Below are positions 9,191 through 17,467 of a stretch of DNA of 64,000 bases, in pieces (within the stretch, counting starts at the first letter, position 1; the number at the start of each line of letters is the position of its first letter). This DNA is from Paenibacillus sp. BJ-4 (GTDB lineage: Bacteria > Bacillota > Bacilli > Paenibacillales > Paenibacillaceae): positions 186,001 to 250,000 of the forward strand of contig NZ_JAIVEM010000088.1 of NCBI RefSeq assembly GCF_020404765.1, given 5' to 3'. The notes under the pieces were generated by a model that did not search any database, was not told where the DNA came from, and saw nothing but the letters and a program-made list of their open reading frames with translations. The translations under genes and the position numbers were made by a program.

Positions 9191-10282
9191 TTATTTTGCG
9201 TTTACAGTTACATGCTCATTTAGCGAAGTATCTGCAGGTACCACATGTATATAGGATGTACCTGGCGTCAACGGAATTTCAACTCCATTTTTCATAAAAC
9301 GAACCGCATCACCGGGCGTATGCTGCCATTGTGCACGTATGACTCGTCCTTGTTGAAACACCATGGCCTCCCCACTACCGCTCAGCTCAACACTCAATCT
9401 GCCTACATCGTCCAGTGTTCGATGGCTGGCACTCATCACAATAACATTGGCCGCAGAAAGCTGCTGGTTATTATTTTGATCCATATGTGACTTTTCGTTC
9501 ACAAAACGCTTATATTGCTGATCCGTCGAATCGTAGGTGTAGGATACACGATAGCTTTTGAGCAAAAAACGAATTTGCATGGATGCTGCACTCTCGTCTG
9601 TCATGACCGGGGCTTCTCCCGGTTTAAGGTAAGGATATACGGGAACCTTTGCTTGTTTGAGATACCCTTTATGATCGATTCCTTTGCGCAATCTACTTAT
9701 ATTCGTGTACAGATTATGGGGAGGACGACGATCTTTGCTCCGCCAAAAGTAAGCCCCTCCATTTGAAATCTCATCCAGATGCTCCTTTCCCTGCTGCTGT
9801 AAAATTGCATAGGCATCTGTGCTTCCCCCTGCATGTATCGGTAACGCACCATAGGTTTCGCCCAGCTCAATCAGATACGGTCGAATGCTACGAACCGGAC
9901 CGATCTTCACATCTCCATCATAACTTTGGAAAAAAGCAATCAAACGGGTAATTCCGCCTTCTGCAAGAACTTCATATAACATGTCTGCCTGGCTAAGCCC
10001 TGCCTGTGGACGTGCAGCCGGAGCGTTGTTAATCATAATCGCGAGCGGTCGCTCCAAAACAGGCTGCTTGACCGGAAGACCGGTAAGCGGAGCTGTAAAT
10101 GCCGGAATGGACTGCTCTTTGGGCGGTTCAACCTCCAGTTCTGTATTTTGCTCGTTCGATTGGGGAGCGGGTTCAGATTCACCCGTTTTGGACAAAGTAG
10201 AACAAGACATCAGCATCATGCATAACAGAACTGAGGCCATCACACGCAACCATTGACTTCGCTCGGAAATGGACCTGAGCAA
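9191..10282 (-). CDS. yerB: YerB-like DUF3048 lipoprotein
   Basis: Putative surface lipoprotein of 363 residues. A type II signal peptide ends in LMSC with Cys27 as the lipid anchor, followed by a Ser/Pro/Glu-rich spacer and the DUF3048 domain (RPLAIMINNAPAARPQAGL, GPVRSIRPY, HAGGSTDAY, PPHNLYTN). The role is unknown. The TTG start at 10280-10282 is supported by GGAGGG seven bases upstream. In Bacillus yerB is next to yerC; here the two are separated by the CorA, glutamine transport and phosphate genes. Confidence 0.85.
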   Translation of the reverse strand: MLRSISERSQWLRVMASVLLCMMLMSCSTLSKTGESEPAPQSNEQNTELEVEPPKEQSIPAFTAPLTGLPVKQPVLERPLAIMINNAPAARPQAGLSQADMLYEVLAEGGITRLIAFFQSYDGDVKIGPVRSIRPYLIELGETYGALPIHAGGSTDAYAILQQQGKEHLDEISNGGAYFWRSKDRRPPHNLYTNISRLRKGIDHKGYLKQAKVPVYPYLKPGEAPVMTDESAASMQIRFLLKSYRVSYTYDSTDQQYKRFVNEKSHMDQNNNQQLSAANVIVMSASHRTLDDVGRLSVELSGSGEAMVFQQGRVIRAQWQHTPGDAVRFMKNGVEIPLTPGTSYIHVVPADTSLNEHVTVNAK

Positions 10283-10408
10283 GTTTATCCCTCCACTTTA
10301 GATATTTTTCTCATTATAAGCTTTATTTCCTGTTTTTGTCTTGATCGAAGATACCCCTCCCGATAGAATACTTATCTAAAGACATTAAAATTTAAAAAAT
10401 ATTCAGAC

Positions 10409-10428
10409 TTTGTGATTTTTATCACAAA
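10409..10428 (+). promoter_or_regulatory. FNR/CRP-type box upstream of doxX
   Basis: TTTGTGA-N6-TCACAAA is a perfect palindrome containing TGTGA-N6-TCACA, the box of FNR/CRP-family regulators. A -10 element TACAAT lies at 10448-10453 with no good -35. If transcription starts about seven bases after it, the box is centred near -41.5, the usual position for activation by these proteins. The redox repressor Rex has a related site (TTGTGAA-N4-TTCACAA) and is an alternative. Confidence 0.6.
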
Positions 10429-10530
10429 TAAGTGTAACTGAACCTAATACAATAAAGGTGTAGCAGAGATGATCATCCCAAACCTAATGAAATAAAAAAC
10501 ATTTTGAGATAAGAAAGAGGAGTGGTTTAA

Positions 10531-11049
10531 ATGTTTAACAACTGGTTGCGTGAAAACAAAGTAGCGATGTGGCTGCTGACTGTAGTACGGGTTTATCTCG
10601 GATATGAATGGATGAGCCATGGACTTGAAAAGTTGACTGGCGGATTTGACGCCGGTGGATTCATCTCGGGAGCCATTGCTAAAACGGGTGGAGACCATCC
10701 CGCTGTACAAGGGTGGTGGGGATCGTTTCTCGAAGCCTTTGCCCTGCCGAATGTTGGTTTGTTCAACGTCCTGATCCCACTGGGTGAGTTCTTGGTCGGG
10801 GTTGGCCTGCTGCTCGGCACACTGACTACACTGGCTGCTTTGATGGCCATGGTCATGAACTTCTCGTTCCTGTTCTCGGGTACAGTAAGCACGAATGCAA
10901 TCTACCTGCTGTTTGAAATCTTCCTTGTGGTCGCTGGTGCAAATGCCGGACGGATTGGCTTTGACCGCTGGGTACTGCCCTTCCTGCGTGGACTGTTTGG
11001 TAAAAATAAAGATACTTTTCCAGCGGATCCCGCTCGAAAAACAGCTTAA
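10531..11049 (+). CDS. DoxX-family membrane protein
   Basis: 172-residue membrane protein with four hydrophobic segments, of the DoxX/thiosulfate-quinone oxidoreductase small-subunit-like family. The recognisable core runs from RVYLGYEWMSHGLEKL through LGEFLVGVGLLLG to the C-terminal GRIGFDRW. Family members are linked to quinol metabolism and oxidative or thiol stress; a specific reaction cannot be stated here. AGAGGAG precedes the ATG. A FNR/CRP-type box upstream suggests oxygen-limited control, and a strong terminator follows, so it is monocistronic. Confidence 0.82.
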   Translation: MFNNWLRENKVAMWLLTVVRVYLGYEWMSHGLEKLTGGFDAGGFISGAIAKTGGDHPAVQGWWGSFLEAFALPNVGLFNVLIPLGEFLVGVGLLLGTLTTLAALMAMVMNFSFLFSGTVSTNAIYLLFEIFLVVAGANAGRIGFDRWVLPFLRGLFGKNKDTFPADPARKTA

Positions 11050-11059
11050 CTAACCCCAA

Positions 11060-11097
11060 AACAACCGTTACCCTCCGGGCTAATGGTTGTTTTTTTT
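11060..11097 (+). terminator. terminator of doxX
   Basis: AACAACC-GTTA pairs with TAA-GGTTGTT around a GC-rich loop, followed by eight T residues. Confidence 0.85.
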
Positions 11098-11108
11098 ATA
11101 ATACACAA

Positions 11109-11155
11109 AAGAACTTCCATTCCCACACGCCATGTGGATTTGGAAGTTCTTTTTA
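11109..11155. terminator. bidirectional hairpin between doxX and dioxygenase genes
   Basis: Perfect 11-bp inverted repeat AAGAACTTCCA/TGGAAGTTCTT with T-runs on both strands. It lies just past the stop codon of the minus-strand dioxygenase gene, which it probably terminates. Confidence 0.75.
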
Positions 11156-11158
11156 CAT

Positions 11159-11950
11159 TTATTGATCATTTTCCTGACCAAAAGCCCAACAATTAAGGCT
11201 TAGCGAGCCAAGGACATAGCTTTGAAAAAGCTTGCGTGCCGAGCGCTGATCATCCGCAGCCCCCATCACATAAAACAAAGGTGAAAAATGCTCAATCCCA
11301 TAAGAAGGAACCGCCTGCTTGGCATAAGGAGCCTTCTTATCATATTGGAATAAATGACGCAAATTCCAGTCTTGAAGCTGCTGTCCAATCCAGTCATCAT
11401 ATTGAACCGCCCACTCTGCCGGCTCATTCGTTTGCTTGAGTGTACGAAGGTTGTGTACCAATCCGCCGCTGCCGATAATCAAAATACCTTGTTCTCGCAA
11501 CGGTGCCAGCATCCGCCCTATCTCATACTGCTCCTGCGGAGCGCGCCGAGAATCAATAGAAAGCGGGACGACAGGGATGTCTGCATCAGGATATATATGC
11601 CGCAAAACCACCCATGCTCCATGATCCAGTCCCCGGTTCCGAACCGGCTGGTGAAACAGGTTATGCTGACTGAACAGATGCTTTATCTCCTCATACAGCT
11701 TCGGATCGCCTGGTGCAGGGTAATCAAGTGTGTACATTTGCTCAGGGAAGCCATAGAAATCGTGCAACGCTGCATGCTGATCATCCGCGCCGATACATTG
11801 ATCAGGACTATCCCAATGCGCGGAAAAAATGACAATTCCTTTGGGTCGGGGCAGGCTTGCGCCCAGCTCTGCAAGAAAGCTAGTATATGCGTTATTTTCT
11901 ACAGCCAGTGTCGGTGAACCGTGCGCAACAAAAATTGAGGGTAATGTCAT
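11159..11950 (-). CDS. LigB-family (DODA-type) extradiol dioxygenase
   Basis: Non-heme iron (or Zn) enzyme of the class III extradiol dioxygenase family, which opens catechol-type rings; bacterial YgiD homologues act on DOPA. 263 residues with metal and catalytic histidines in VAHGSP, SAHWD, DHGAWV and VHNL, the family positions. ATG 11948-11950 (MTLPSIFVAHGSP) is preceded by GGAGG ten bases upstream; a start 18 bases further out is less likely. It stands alone between a terminator and a hydrolase gene, so the natural substrate cannot be read from context. Confidence 0.85.
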   Translation of the reverse strand: MTLPSIFVAHGSPTLAVENNAYTSFLAELGASLPRPKGIVIFSAHWDSPDQCIGADDQHAALHDFYGFPEQMYTLDYPAPGDPKLYEEIKHLFSQHNLFHQPVRNRGLDHGAWVVLRHIYPDADIPVVPLSIDSRRAPQEQYEIGRMLAPLREQGILIIGSGGLVHNLRTLKQTNEPAEWAVQYDDWIGQQLQDWNLRHLFQYDKKAPYAKQAVPSYGIEHFSPLFYVMGAADDQRSARKLFQSYVLGSLSLNCWAFGQENDQ

Positions 11951-12042
11951 CGCTGCCAACCTCCACACGCCAGTATAGTGTTACTCTTCCATTTTACTCC
12001 GGCGGAGGCGTAATTTCCAATGCAATCCGTTACAACCTGAAA

Positions 12043-12870
12043 TCAGATCATCCAGTGCTGCCAATCCCGTTGAATATTTTCCTGTTCATCCAGCCATTCC
12101 AGCGTCCGATCAATCAGTCGTTGCCGCTCTTTACCTGAAGAGAAGGTGTGGTCTCCCTGGAAAATAATCTCTTTATCGCAGCGTCCCTCTGGACGCATCC
12201 AGAATACCTTCTGAAATAAAAAGGCGTAATCCACAGGAATGATATCATCCGAGGTTCCGTGAATAACGAGCACATCCCCGTTAAATTTGACAGCCTCCTG
12301 AAACGGCTGGAACTGGGCTAACGACTCAAAATAAGTAGGTGTGAACTTGTAGCCCAAATAGTCGGCCTGACCGTTTTTAACAGACTCATCATACACGCTT
12401 CGCTCCGTAATTTTGACAATGTCGTTGAACGGATAGCCGACAGCTGACCAAAGGACCAGGTTTTGTACTCTCTTGTCCCGTACAGCTGTGAGAAGGGCGA
12501 CTGCGCCCCCCAGACTGTGACCGATCAGCGTCACCTTGGTCGGGTCAATGTCCGCGCAATTCACAGCGTAATCCAGCACTGTACGTGTCTGATTAATCAT
12601 CGACTCCAGCCCTTGCTTGCCATAATCGCCTGTGCTTTCCCCACAACCGGCAAAATCAAAGCGCAGGACAAAATATCCCCCTGCTGCAAGCTCACGTGCG
12701 GTCTTTACAAATAACCGATCTACCCCGATCCGATTGCCTACAAATCCGTGGCATATCACAACGAGCGGTACCCGTCTCTGACGGTCTCCTTCACTCGGAT
12801 TGCTCGGATAATGAACCGTTGCAGCTAGCTCCTCATTTTCAAAGCGAATTCCAATTTGCCGTTCCATCAT
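12043..12870 (-). CDS. alpha/beta hydrolase
   Basis: 275-residue serine hydrolase. The oxyanion strand (VVICHGFVGNRIGVDRLF), the nucleophile elbow GHSLGG, an acid in HGTSDDIIP and the histidine in GDHTFSS form a complete catalytic triad order. It resembles the cytoplasmic esterase/acyl-peptidase-like hydrolases that act on small esters. No signal peptide. The ATG at 12868-12870 follows GGGGGAG; the reading to 12909 lacks a ribosome binding site. Substrate unknown. Confidence 0.85.
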   Translation of the reverse strand: MMERQIGIRFENEELAATVHYPSNPSEGDRQRRVPLVVICHGFVGNRIGVDRLFVKTARELAAGGYFVLRFDFAGCGESTGDYGKQGLESMINQTRTVLDYAVNCADIDPTKVTLIGHSLGGAVALLTAVRDKRVQNLVLWSAVGYPFNDIVKITERSVYDESVKNGQADYLGYKFTPTYFESLAQFQPFQEAVKFNGDVLVIHGTSDDIIPVDYAFLFQKVFWMRPEGRCDKEIIFQGDHTFSSGKERQRLIDRTLEWLDEQENIQRDWQHWMI

Positions 12871-13035
12871 GATTCTCCCCCTGAACAATTTAAACGTATA
12901 TTGTAACACGGATACCCTGCAAGATATCGATTTACTCCAATTCCGATAAGTTTAATAAGCTTTATAGTAAAGTCAGTCTATCATCGCCCTGCCTCCTTGT
13001 CAACCTGTCACTCACACTGATAAAAAAGCAAACAA

Positions 13036-13069
13036 ATGGCGTCCCCGACATGATGCCGGAGAACGCCAT
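13036..13069. terminator. hairpin downstream of the 98-residue gene
   Basis: ATGGCGT and ACGCCAT arms with a GC-rich inner helix, just past the stop codon of the small minus-strand gene. The T-run on the minus strand is short, so this is a moderate call. Confidence 0.5.
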
Positions 13070-13116
13070 ACGACACACTTATTAGGGTGAACCCCCACAT
13101 TCGTATAGAAGATTCG

Positions 13117-13413
13117 TTATTCGTAGCTGTGCCTGAACATTTGGTGGGTTTCGGCTCGTCCCTCCCACTCCAGTTTACAAGAGGCGCCGCTATGATCCTC
13201 ATGCCATAAGCTGCGATAGCTCTCTTCACCCAGTTCCCCTGCAAACTCTGTATCCTGAGCCACTTCAGTATCGTCCAGTATACGGTACGTTGGAGATGCT
13301 CCTTGAATGCTCCGGTGACTCACGTTTGCAGACAAGGAGACCCCGTTGTTCCCGTTCGGAGCGCCTGCCAGTCGTTTTTGGACTGAATAATCTGCCTGAT
13401 TCTCCAGTTTCAT
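13117..13413 (-). CDS. small protein of unknown function
   Basis: 98 residues, hydrophilic, no membrane segment or signal peptide. It is rich in Ser, Glu and His with a WHEDHSGASCKLEWEGR segment and one cysteine. I recognise no family. Start chosen at ATG 13411-13413, preceded by GAGAGGA; an upstream start would add six residues. It is divergent from the small membrane protein gene to its right. Confidence 0.55.
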   Translation of the reverse strand: MKLENQADYSVQKRLAGAPNGNNGVSLSANVSHRSIQGASPTYRILDDTEVAQDTEFAGELGEESYRSLWHEDHSGASCKLEWEGRAETHQMFRHSYE

Positions 13414-13608
13414 GATGCTACATCCTCTCAACGTTTATATTCAGGTTGCTCCATGTGCTCACCCTTTATCCAGTTTGAGGAGAATGCAGCGCTAATATAC
13501 ATTCCGCACATAAAGCCTTTTGCCATCTGGCGCTTCCTCACGTATACTGTTTTTGTTGCAAAATACCGGTTTCATCAGCGAGATACGCTCGCAAAGCAGG
13601 AGGAAGAA

Positions 13609-14040
13609 ATGAATAAAGCAAAATATTATACGCTTATTGCATGGATTGCCTTGTCCATGTTTTTTTTGACACAGGCGATGATCGGAGGGTTTATCACATT
13701 TACAGGCGGAGATATCACACCCTTTGAAAAAGTTAACGTGTCCACCCTCATCATCATCGCCGCAGGAGCGATTCTTCTGGTTGAAGCATTGATGAATTTT
13801 ATGGACCGCCCTGGAGAAGACGAGGAAACGCAACAGTCAGGCCATGCCCCAGTCAAGCCGCAGCTGAATTTCAAATCCATTGTGATGTATGTTGTGCTGG
13901 TTGTGGTGATTCTCGTTTCCGGATTGGCACTGCGCAGTATACTGCCTGTGTTCAGGATTTCACCTTGGTTAAATCTAATTCTCGCGGCCGTCGGGTTCAT
14001 CGGACTCAAACCCATTTTTCTGCGTAAAAAGCGTTCTTGA
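13609..14040 (+). CDS. small membrane protein, unknown function
   Basis: 143 residues with four predicted membrane segments at about 8-30, 44-64, 88-108 and 117-136, separated by an acidic loop (MDRPGEDEETQ). No family recognised. AGGAGG six bases before the ATG fixes the start; the open frame extends 52 codons further upstream without support. Confidence 0.68.
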   Translation: MNKAKYYTLIAWIALSMFFLTQAMIGGFITFTGGDITPFEKVNVSTLIIIAAGAILLVEALMNFMDRPGEDEETQQSGHAPVKPQLNFKSIVMYVVLVVVILVSGLALRSILPVFRISPWLNLILAAVGFIGLKPIFLRKKRS

Positions 14041-14080
14041 TCCACAAATCCTCATTGTACTGAAGCGCCTCATCACCCCA

Positions 14081-14129
14081 AAAAATCCGTATTCCCGTCT
14101 GCAAGAAGATGCATGTGGAAATACGGATT
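14081..14129 (-). terminator. terminator of siderophore uptake operon
   Basis: AATCCGTATT arms enclosing a loop, followed on the minus strand by TTTTTT. It lies 15 bases beyond the stop codon of the binding protein gene. It also follows the plus-strand membrane protein gene and may serve both. Confidence 0.8.
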
Positions 14130-14144
14130 GATATATGCTAAAGC

Positions 14145-15107
14145 CTATTTGGAAAATAGTTGCTCTGCATTATCCAGGGCGATTTTGTGCCCCAGCGCGG
14201 AATAGTCCAGCCAAGGCTGTCCGTCCAGCATGTAGACATGACCCTGCTTAACCGCCTTGAGTCCTTGCCATACTGCGTTTCCTTCCAGTTGCTTGTATAC
14301 CTTTTGCGCATCGGCGCCTTTACTGATAATGACAAGGATGGCATCGGCATCATAATCAGGCAAAACCTCTTGGGACACGACCTGGTAGGCCTTGTCGATT
14401 TTTTCTACACCCTTGGCTGGCTTCAAGTCCAAGTCCTGATACAACAGCGGCCCTACCGGGCGCTTCATGCCCATGACACGAACTTCCTTCGCCGTCACAC
14501 GTACAGCCATAACTGTTCCATCTCCGATTTTGGAGTGGATTAGCTTTTTAACCCGTTCCTTCTGTGCATCATAATCTTTCAAAAAAGCGTCGGCCTGGGC
14601 CTCACGGTTAACCAAGACGGCGATTTTTTCCAGTTGGTCTCTCCATGTGCCTTCATCCAGATCAAAAACCTCGGTTGGCGCGATTTTTTCAAACTTGGCT
14701 ACATCGGTTCCCGAATATTTTTTGTCGAGAAAAATATGATCAGGCTGAAGCTCCAGCACCGCTTCCATATCCGGGTCTGTGACAACACCCAGCTTGCGGG
14801 TATTTTGGAGACGATCCTTTACATGGGGCAGAAAATCCTTCACATCTCCGCCAATGACCGAACCAGCCGGAGTAATGCCCAGTGCCAGCAGGTTGTTCGT
14901 CAAATGGATCGACATCGAAGCAATGCGCGAATCGGCACTAATGGTTGTCTGACCGCTGCTGGCTGCTTTGTTATCTGTAGCTTTGGATTCTGCAGCTTTG
15001 TTGTCTGCTGCTTGTCCACAAGCGGACAGCATAATCATACACAAAACAAGAATCATTGCTGCCCAAGAACGCTTAAAATCCGAACTCTTAAATCCATATT
15101 TTTTCAT
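14145..15107 (-). CDS. iron-siderophore binding lipoprotein
   Basis: Extracytoplasmic receptor of an iron-siderophore ABC importer (Fe-B12 periplasmic-binding family, FecB/FhuD/YfiY-like). 320 residues: signal peptide with lipobox MLSAC (Cys30), an Ala/Lys-rich tether, then two lobes (RIASMSIHLTNNLLALGITP; LQPDHIFLDKKY; VRVMGMKRPVGPLLY) joined by a long helix. Third gene of a Fur-controlled operon after two permease genes. Ligand not determinable; the likeness to YfiY suggests a hydroxamate siderophore of schizokinen type, which is a guess. Confidence 0.88.
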   Translation of the reverse strand: MKKYGFKSSDFKRSWAAMILVLCMIMLSACGQAADNKAAESKATDNKAASSGQTTISADSRIASMSIHLTNNLLALGITPAGSVIGGDVKDFLPHVKDRLQNTRKLGVVTDPDMEAVLELQPDHIFLDKKYSGTDVAKFEKIAPTEVFDLDEGTWRDQLEKIAVLVNREAQADAFLKDYDAQKERVKKLIHSKIGDGTVMAVRVTAKEVRVMGMKRPVGPLLYQDLDLKPAKGVEKIDKAYQVVSQEVLPDYDADAILVIISKGADAQKVYKQLEGNAVWQGLKAVKQGHVYMLDGQPWLDYSALGHKIALDNAEQLFSK

Positions 15108-15144
15108 GATTATTCTCTCCTATGCTTCATATGTATTGCTTCTG

Positions 15145-16170
15145 TCATTTGGTTCGGGACAGCAGGAACAAAAAGTATGGAGCCCCTACCACCGCAACCA
15201 CCACCCCTGCGGGAATCGCATTCGGTTGAAACACCGAACGTCCAATCGTGTCGGATATGACCAGTATGACGACCCCGACAAAACAGGCCACGGGCAGCAA
15301 ATGCTGGTACATCGGTCCGACCAGACGGCGAGCCAGATGGGGCGCGATCAGCCCGATAAAGCCGATGCCTCCAGCCATAGACACGCTGGCACTGGATAGA
15401 GCTACGGCTGCGCCCAGCAGCAGCAGGCGCTGACGCCTCACATTCGTGCCGATTCCGGCTGCTGTCTCGTCGCCCAGCGACAGGTTATTCAGGCTGCGCG
15501 TCTGTGACAGAACGTAGGGCAACACTATGACGATCCATGGCAGCAAAGCCGCTGCATGCACCCAGTCCCGGCCCCATACGCTGCCAGCCAGCCAGCGTGC
15601 AGTGAATGCATACGTATCCTCATCCAGCCGCAGCGACCAATACAGCGTTATCGCGCTGAGGCCCGAGGCTACACCGATGCCGGACAAAATCAGACGCACG
15701 GGCACGACTCCTCTGCTGCGGCTATACGACAACAGTACAATCAGCACCGCCGCAACGAGCCCTCCTGCAAAGGTAAACAAGGGGATAAGCACGGCTGCCG
15801 AGCCCTCCAGGTCGCGAAAAAAGCTGACAAACATCACCAGCCCCAACGCAGCCCCTGCATGAAGTCCCAGCACTCCGGGGTCAGCGAGTGCGTTCCGTGA
15901 CAAGCCTTGCATGACTGCTCCGGCTGCGCCCAATCCCGCTCCAGCCAGCACGGTTACGACGATACGCGGCAGACGATATTCAAACAGGACCATATGATCA
16001 CGTCCATTGCCACCGCCAAACAGCGTATCCAGCACACGCAGCGGTGGAATACGAATCGTTCCGGTATTCAGACCCAGCATAATGACAACAAAGCTGATCC
16101 CTGCCAATATCAGACAGACGATCCAAGCCTTTGTCTTTCTTGCATCTCCCATCCCTATAGAGCGACTCAC
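15145..16170 (-). CDS. siderophore ABC permease, FecCD family
   Basis: 341-residue integral membrane subunit with about nine to ten hydrophobic helices. Family marks are RLPRIVVTVLAGAGLGAAG, GLSRNALADPGVLGLHAGA and the ATPase-contacting GFIGLIAPHLARRLVG near the C-terminus. GTG start overlaps the stop codon of the preceding permease gene (TAGTG). The two permeases form a heterodimer. No ATPase gene lies in this operon. Confidence 0.92.
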   Translation of the reverse strand: MSRSIGMGDARKTKAWIVCLILAGISFVVIMLGLNTGTIRIPPLRVLDTLFGGGNGRDHMVLFEYRLPRIVVTVLAGAGLGAAGAVMQGLSRNALADPGVLGLHAGAALGLVMFVSFFRDLEGSAAVLIPLFTFAGGLVAAVLIVLLSYSRSRGVVPVRLILSGIGVASGLSAITLYWSLRLDEDTYAFTARWLAGSVWGRDWVHAAALLPWIVIVLPYVLSQTRSLNNLSLGDETAAGIGTNVRRQRLLLLGAAVALSSASVSMAGGIGFIGLIAPHLARRLVGPMYQHLLPVACFVGVVILVISDTIGRSVFQPNAIPAGVVVAVVGAPYFLFLLSRTK

Positions 16171-17276
16171 TACAAATCCCTCCTTTCCTTACGGGCGAGA
16201 AAGAGGAAAAAAGGTACTCCGATAAAGGACACCATAATTCCAATAGCCAGCTCCTCCGGCGGATTTGCCATTCTCGCCCCCAAATCAGCCAGCACCAGCA
16301 GCACAGCTCCCAATAGCGCAGACAGCGGAACAATCTGGCGATAATCCACGCCGATCAGCTTGCGGGCGATATGTGGAATGACCAGCCCTACAAAGCTGAT
16401 AGCCCCGGCTGCCGACACAGATAGCCCAGCCAGCACCACCACGGTCAGCAGGCCAAGCAGTCGGATACGCTTGAGATTGATTCCCAGGTTTAACGCTACC
16501 TCATCGCCCATTGAAATCAGCGAAATGGAGCGTGCCAGCCCCATAGACCAGACAATCACCATCAGCAAAATCGGCGCAAGGATCTCCAACTGCGACCATT
16601 TGATTCCGGCAACACCGCCCGCATACCAAAACGCCAAATCCTGACTCAGATCAAAATAAATCGCAATCCCCGAAGTCATCGAACCTAGCAGGGCAGCCGT
16701 CACAGCCCCAGATACTGTCAATCTCATTGGCGTCAACCCCCCCGGCGCAGAGGCACCGAGGCCGAATACAAGCAAGGTGCTCATCAGCGCACCAATGAAC
16801 GACAATACGATTAACGTGCCATAAGGCAGATTAGGGAAAAAGGCAAAGCTCACAGCGACTACAAACATCGCTCCTGCGTTAATGCCTAGCACACCTGTAT
16901 CTCCCAGCGGATTGCGTGTAATGCCCTGAATCAGAGAGCCTGCCACCGCCAGCGCGGCTCCAATGACGGCTGCACCGAGTACACGCGGCAATCTCAGCTC
17001 ATGAATGATCTGATGTGTCATTAGCGAACGATCATAGTGGAATACTGCCGCCCACACTGTGCTTAGAGTCAAGTCCTTGGCTCCAAAAGAAATAGCAGCA
17101 AACATGGACAAGGCCAATAATACCCCAGAAGCTATGAATAATAATGCCTGCCGAATCCTGCCTGACCGGAGCAACGGGCGAGCTACAGAGGCTGCATCGA
17201 AAGCTGTGCTTTCTGTATGAGCTGCACGTTCGTCCGTCCTGCCTTTTGACCGCATTCTTGAGGTCACTCCCTCCAT
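16170..17276 (-). CDS. siderophore ABC permease, FecCD family
   Basis: 368 residues. A hydrophilic N-terminal extension of about 40 residues, rich in Arg and Ser, precedes the usual helices. Family motifs LRLPRVLGAAVIGAALAVAG, GITRNPLGDTGVLGINAGA and ISFVGLVIPHIARKLIG are present. First gene of the operon, directly behind the Fur box. The exact start is uncertain: ATG at 17276 or the eighth codon (17255), which has GGAGGGAG further upstream. Confidence 0.9.
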   Translation of the reverse strand: MEGVTSRMRSKGRTDERAAHTESTAFDAASVARPLLRSGRIRQALLFIASGVLLALSMFAAISFGAKDLTLSTVWAAVFHYDRSLMTHQIIHELRLPRVLGAAVIGAALAVAGSLIQGITRNPLGDTGVLGINAGAMFVVAVSFAFFPNLPYGTLIVLSFIGALMSTLLVFGLGASAPGGLTPMRLTVSGAVTAALLGSMTSGIAIYFDLSQDLAFWYAGGVAGIKWSQLEILAPILLMVIVWSMGLARSISLISMGDEVALNLGINLKRIRLLGLLTVVVLAGLSVSAAGAISFVGLVIPHIARKLIGVDYRQIVPLSALLGAVLLVLADLGARMANPPEELAIGIMVSFIGVPFFLFLARKERRDL

Positions 17277-17325
17277 ACCCGAAAATCTCCATATCCGAAA
17301 ATCACCATAAATCTAAAGACGATAA

Positions 17326-17340
17326 TGATAATTATTATCA
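17326..17340. promoter_or_regulatory. Fur box of siderophore operon
   Basis: TGATAATTATTATCA is a perfect 7-1-7 Fur core inside GATAATGATAATTATTATC (17321-17339), which has 18 of 19 bases of the classical Fur consensus. It lies just after the predicted transcription start, so Fe-Fur would block transcription when iron is sufficient. Confidence 0.9.
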
Positions 17341-17349
17341 GCTTGATTC

Positions 17350-17377
17350 ATAATAGCATGTTTCTATGACATTGCAA
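17350..17377 (-). promoter_or_regulatory. promoter of siderophore operon
   Basis: TTGCAA (17372-17377) and TATTAT (17350-17355) with a 16-bp spacer on the minus strand; the Fur box begins about ten bases downstream of the -10. Confidence 0.6.
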
Positions 17378-17419
17378 GCCAAAAACTGCTCCCCCATATA
17401 GAGGAGCAGTTTTTGGCTT
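17376..17419. terminator. bidirectional terminator after abnA
   Basis: Perfect 17-bp inverted repeat, AAGCCAAAAACTGCTCC and its complement, with an 10-bp loop. Located downstream of the arabinanase gene. It overlaps the -35 of the siderophore operon by two bases, so it also insulates that promoter. Confidence 0.85.
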
Positions 17420-17467
17420 ATATCTATGTGAGATGACCATACGGATGACTCCAGACATCCCACTTTT

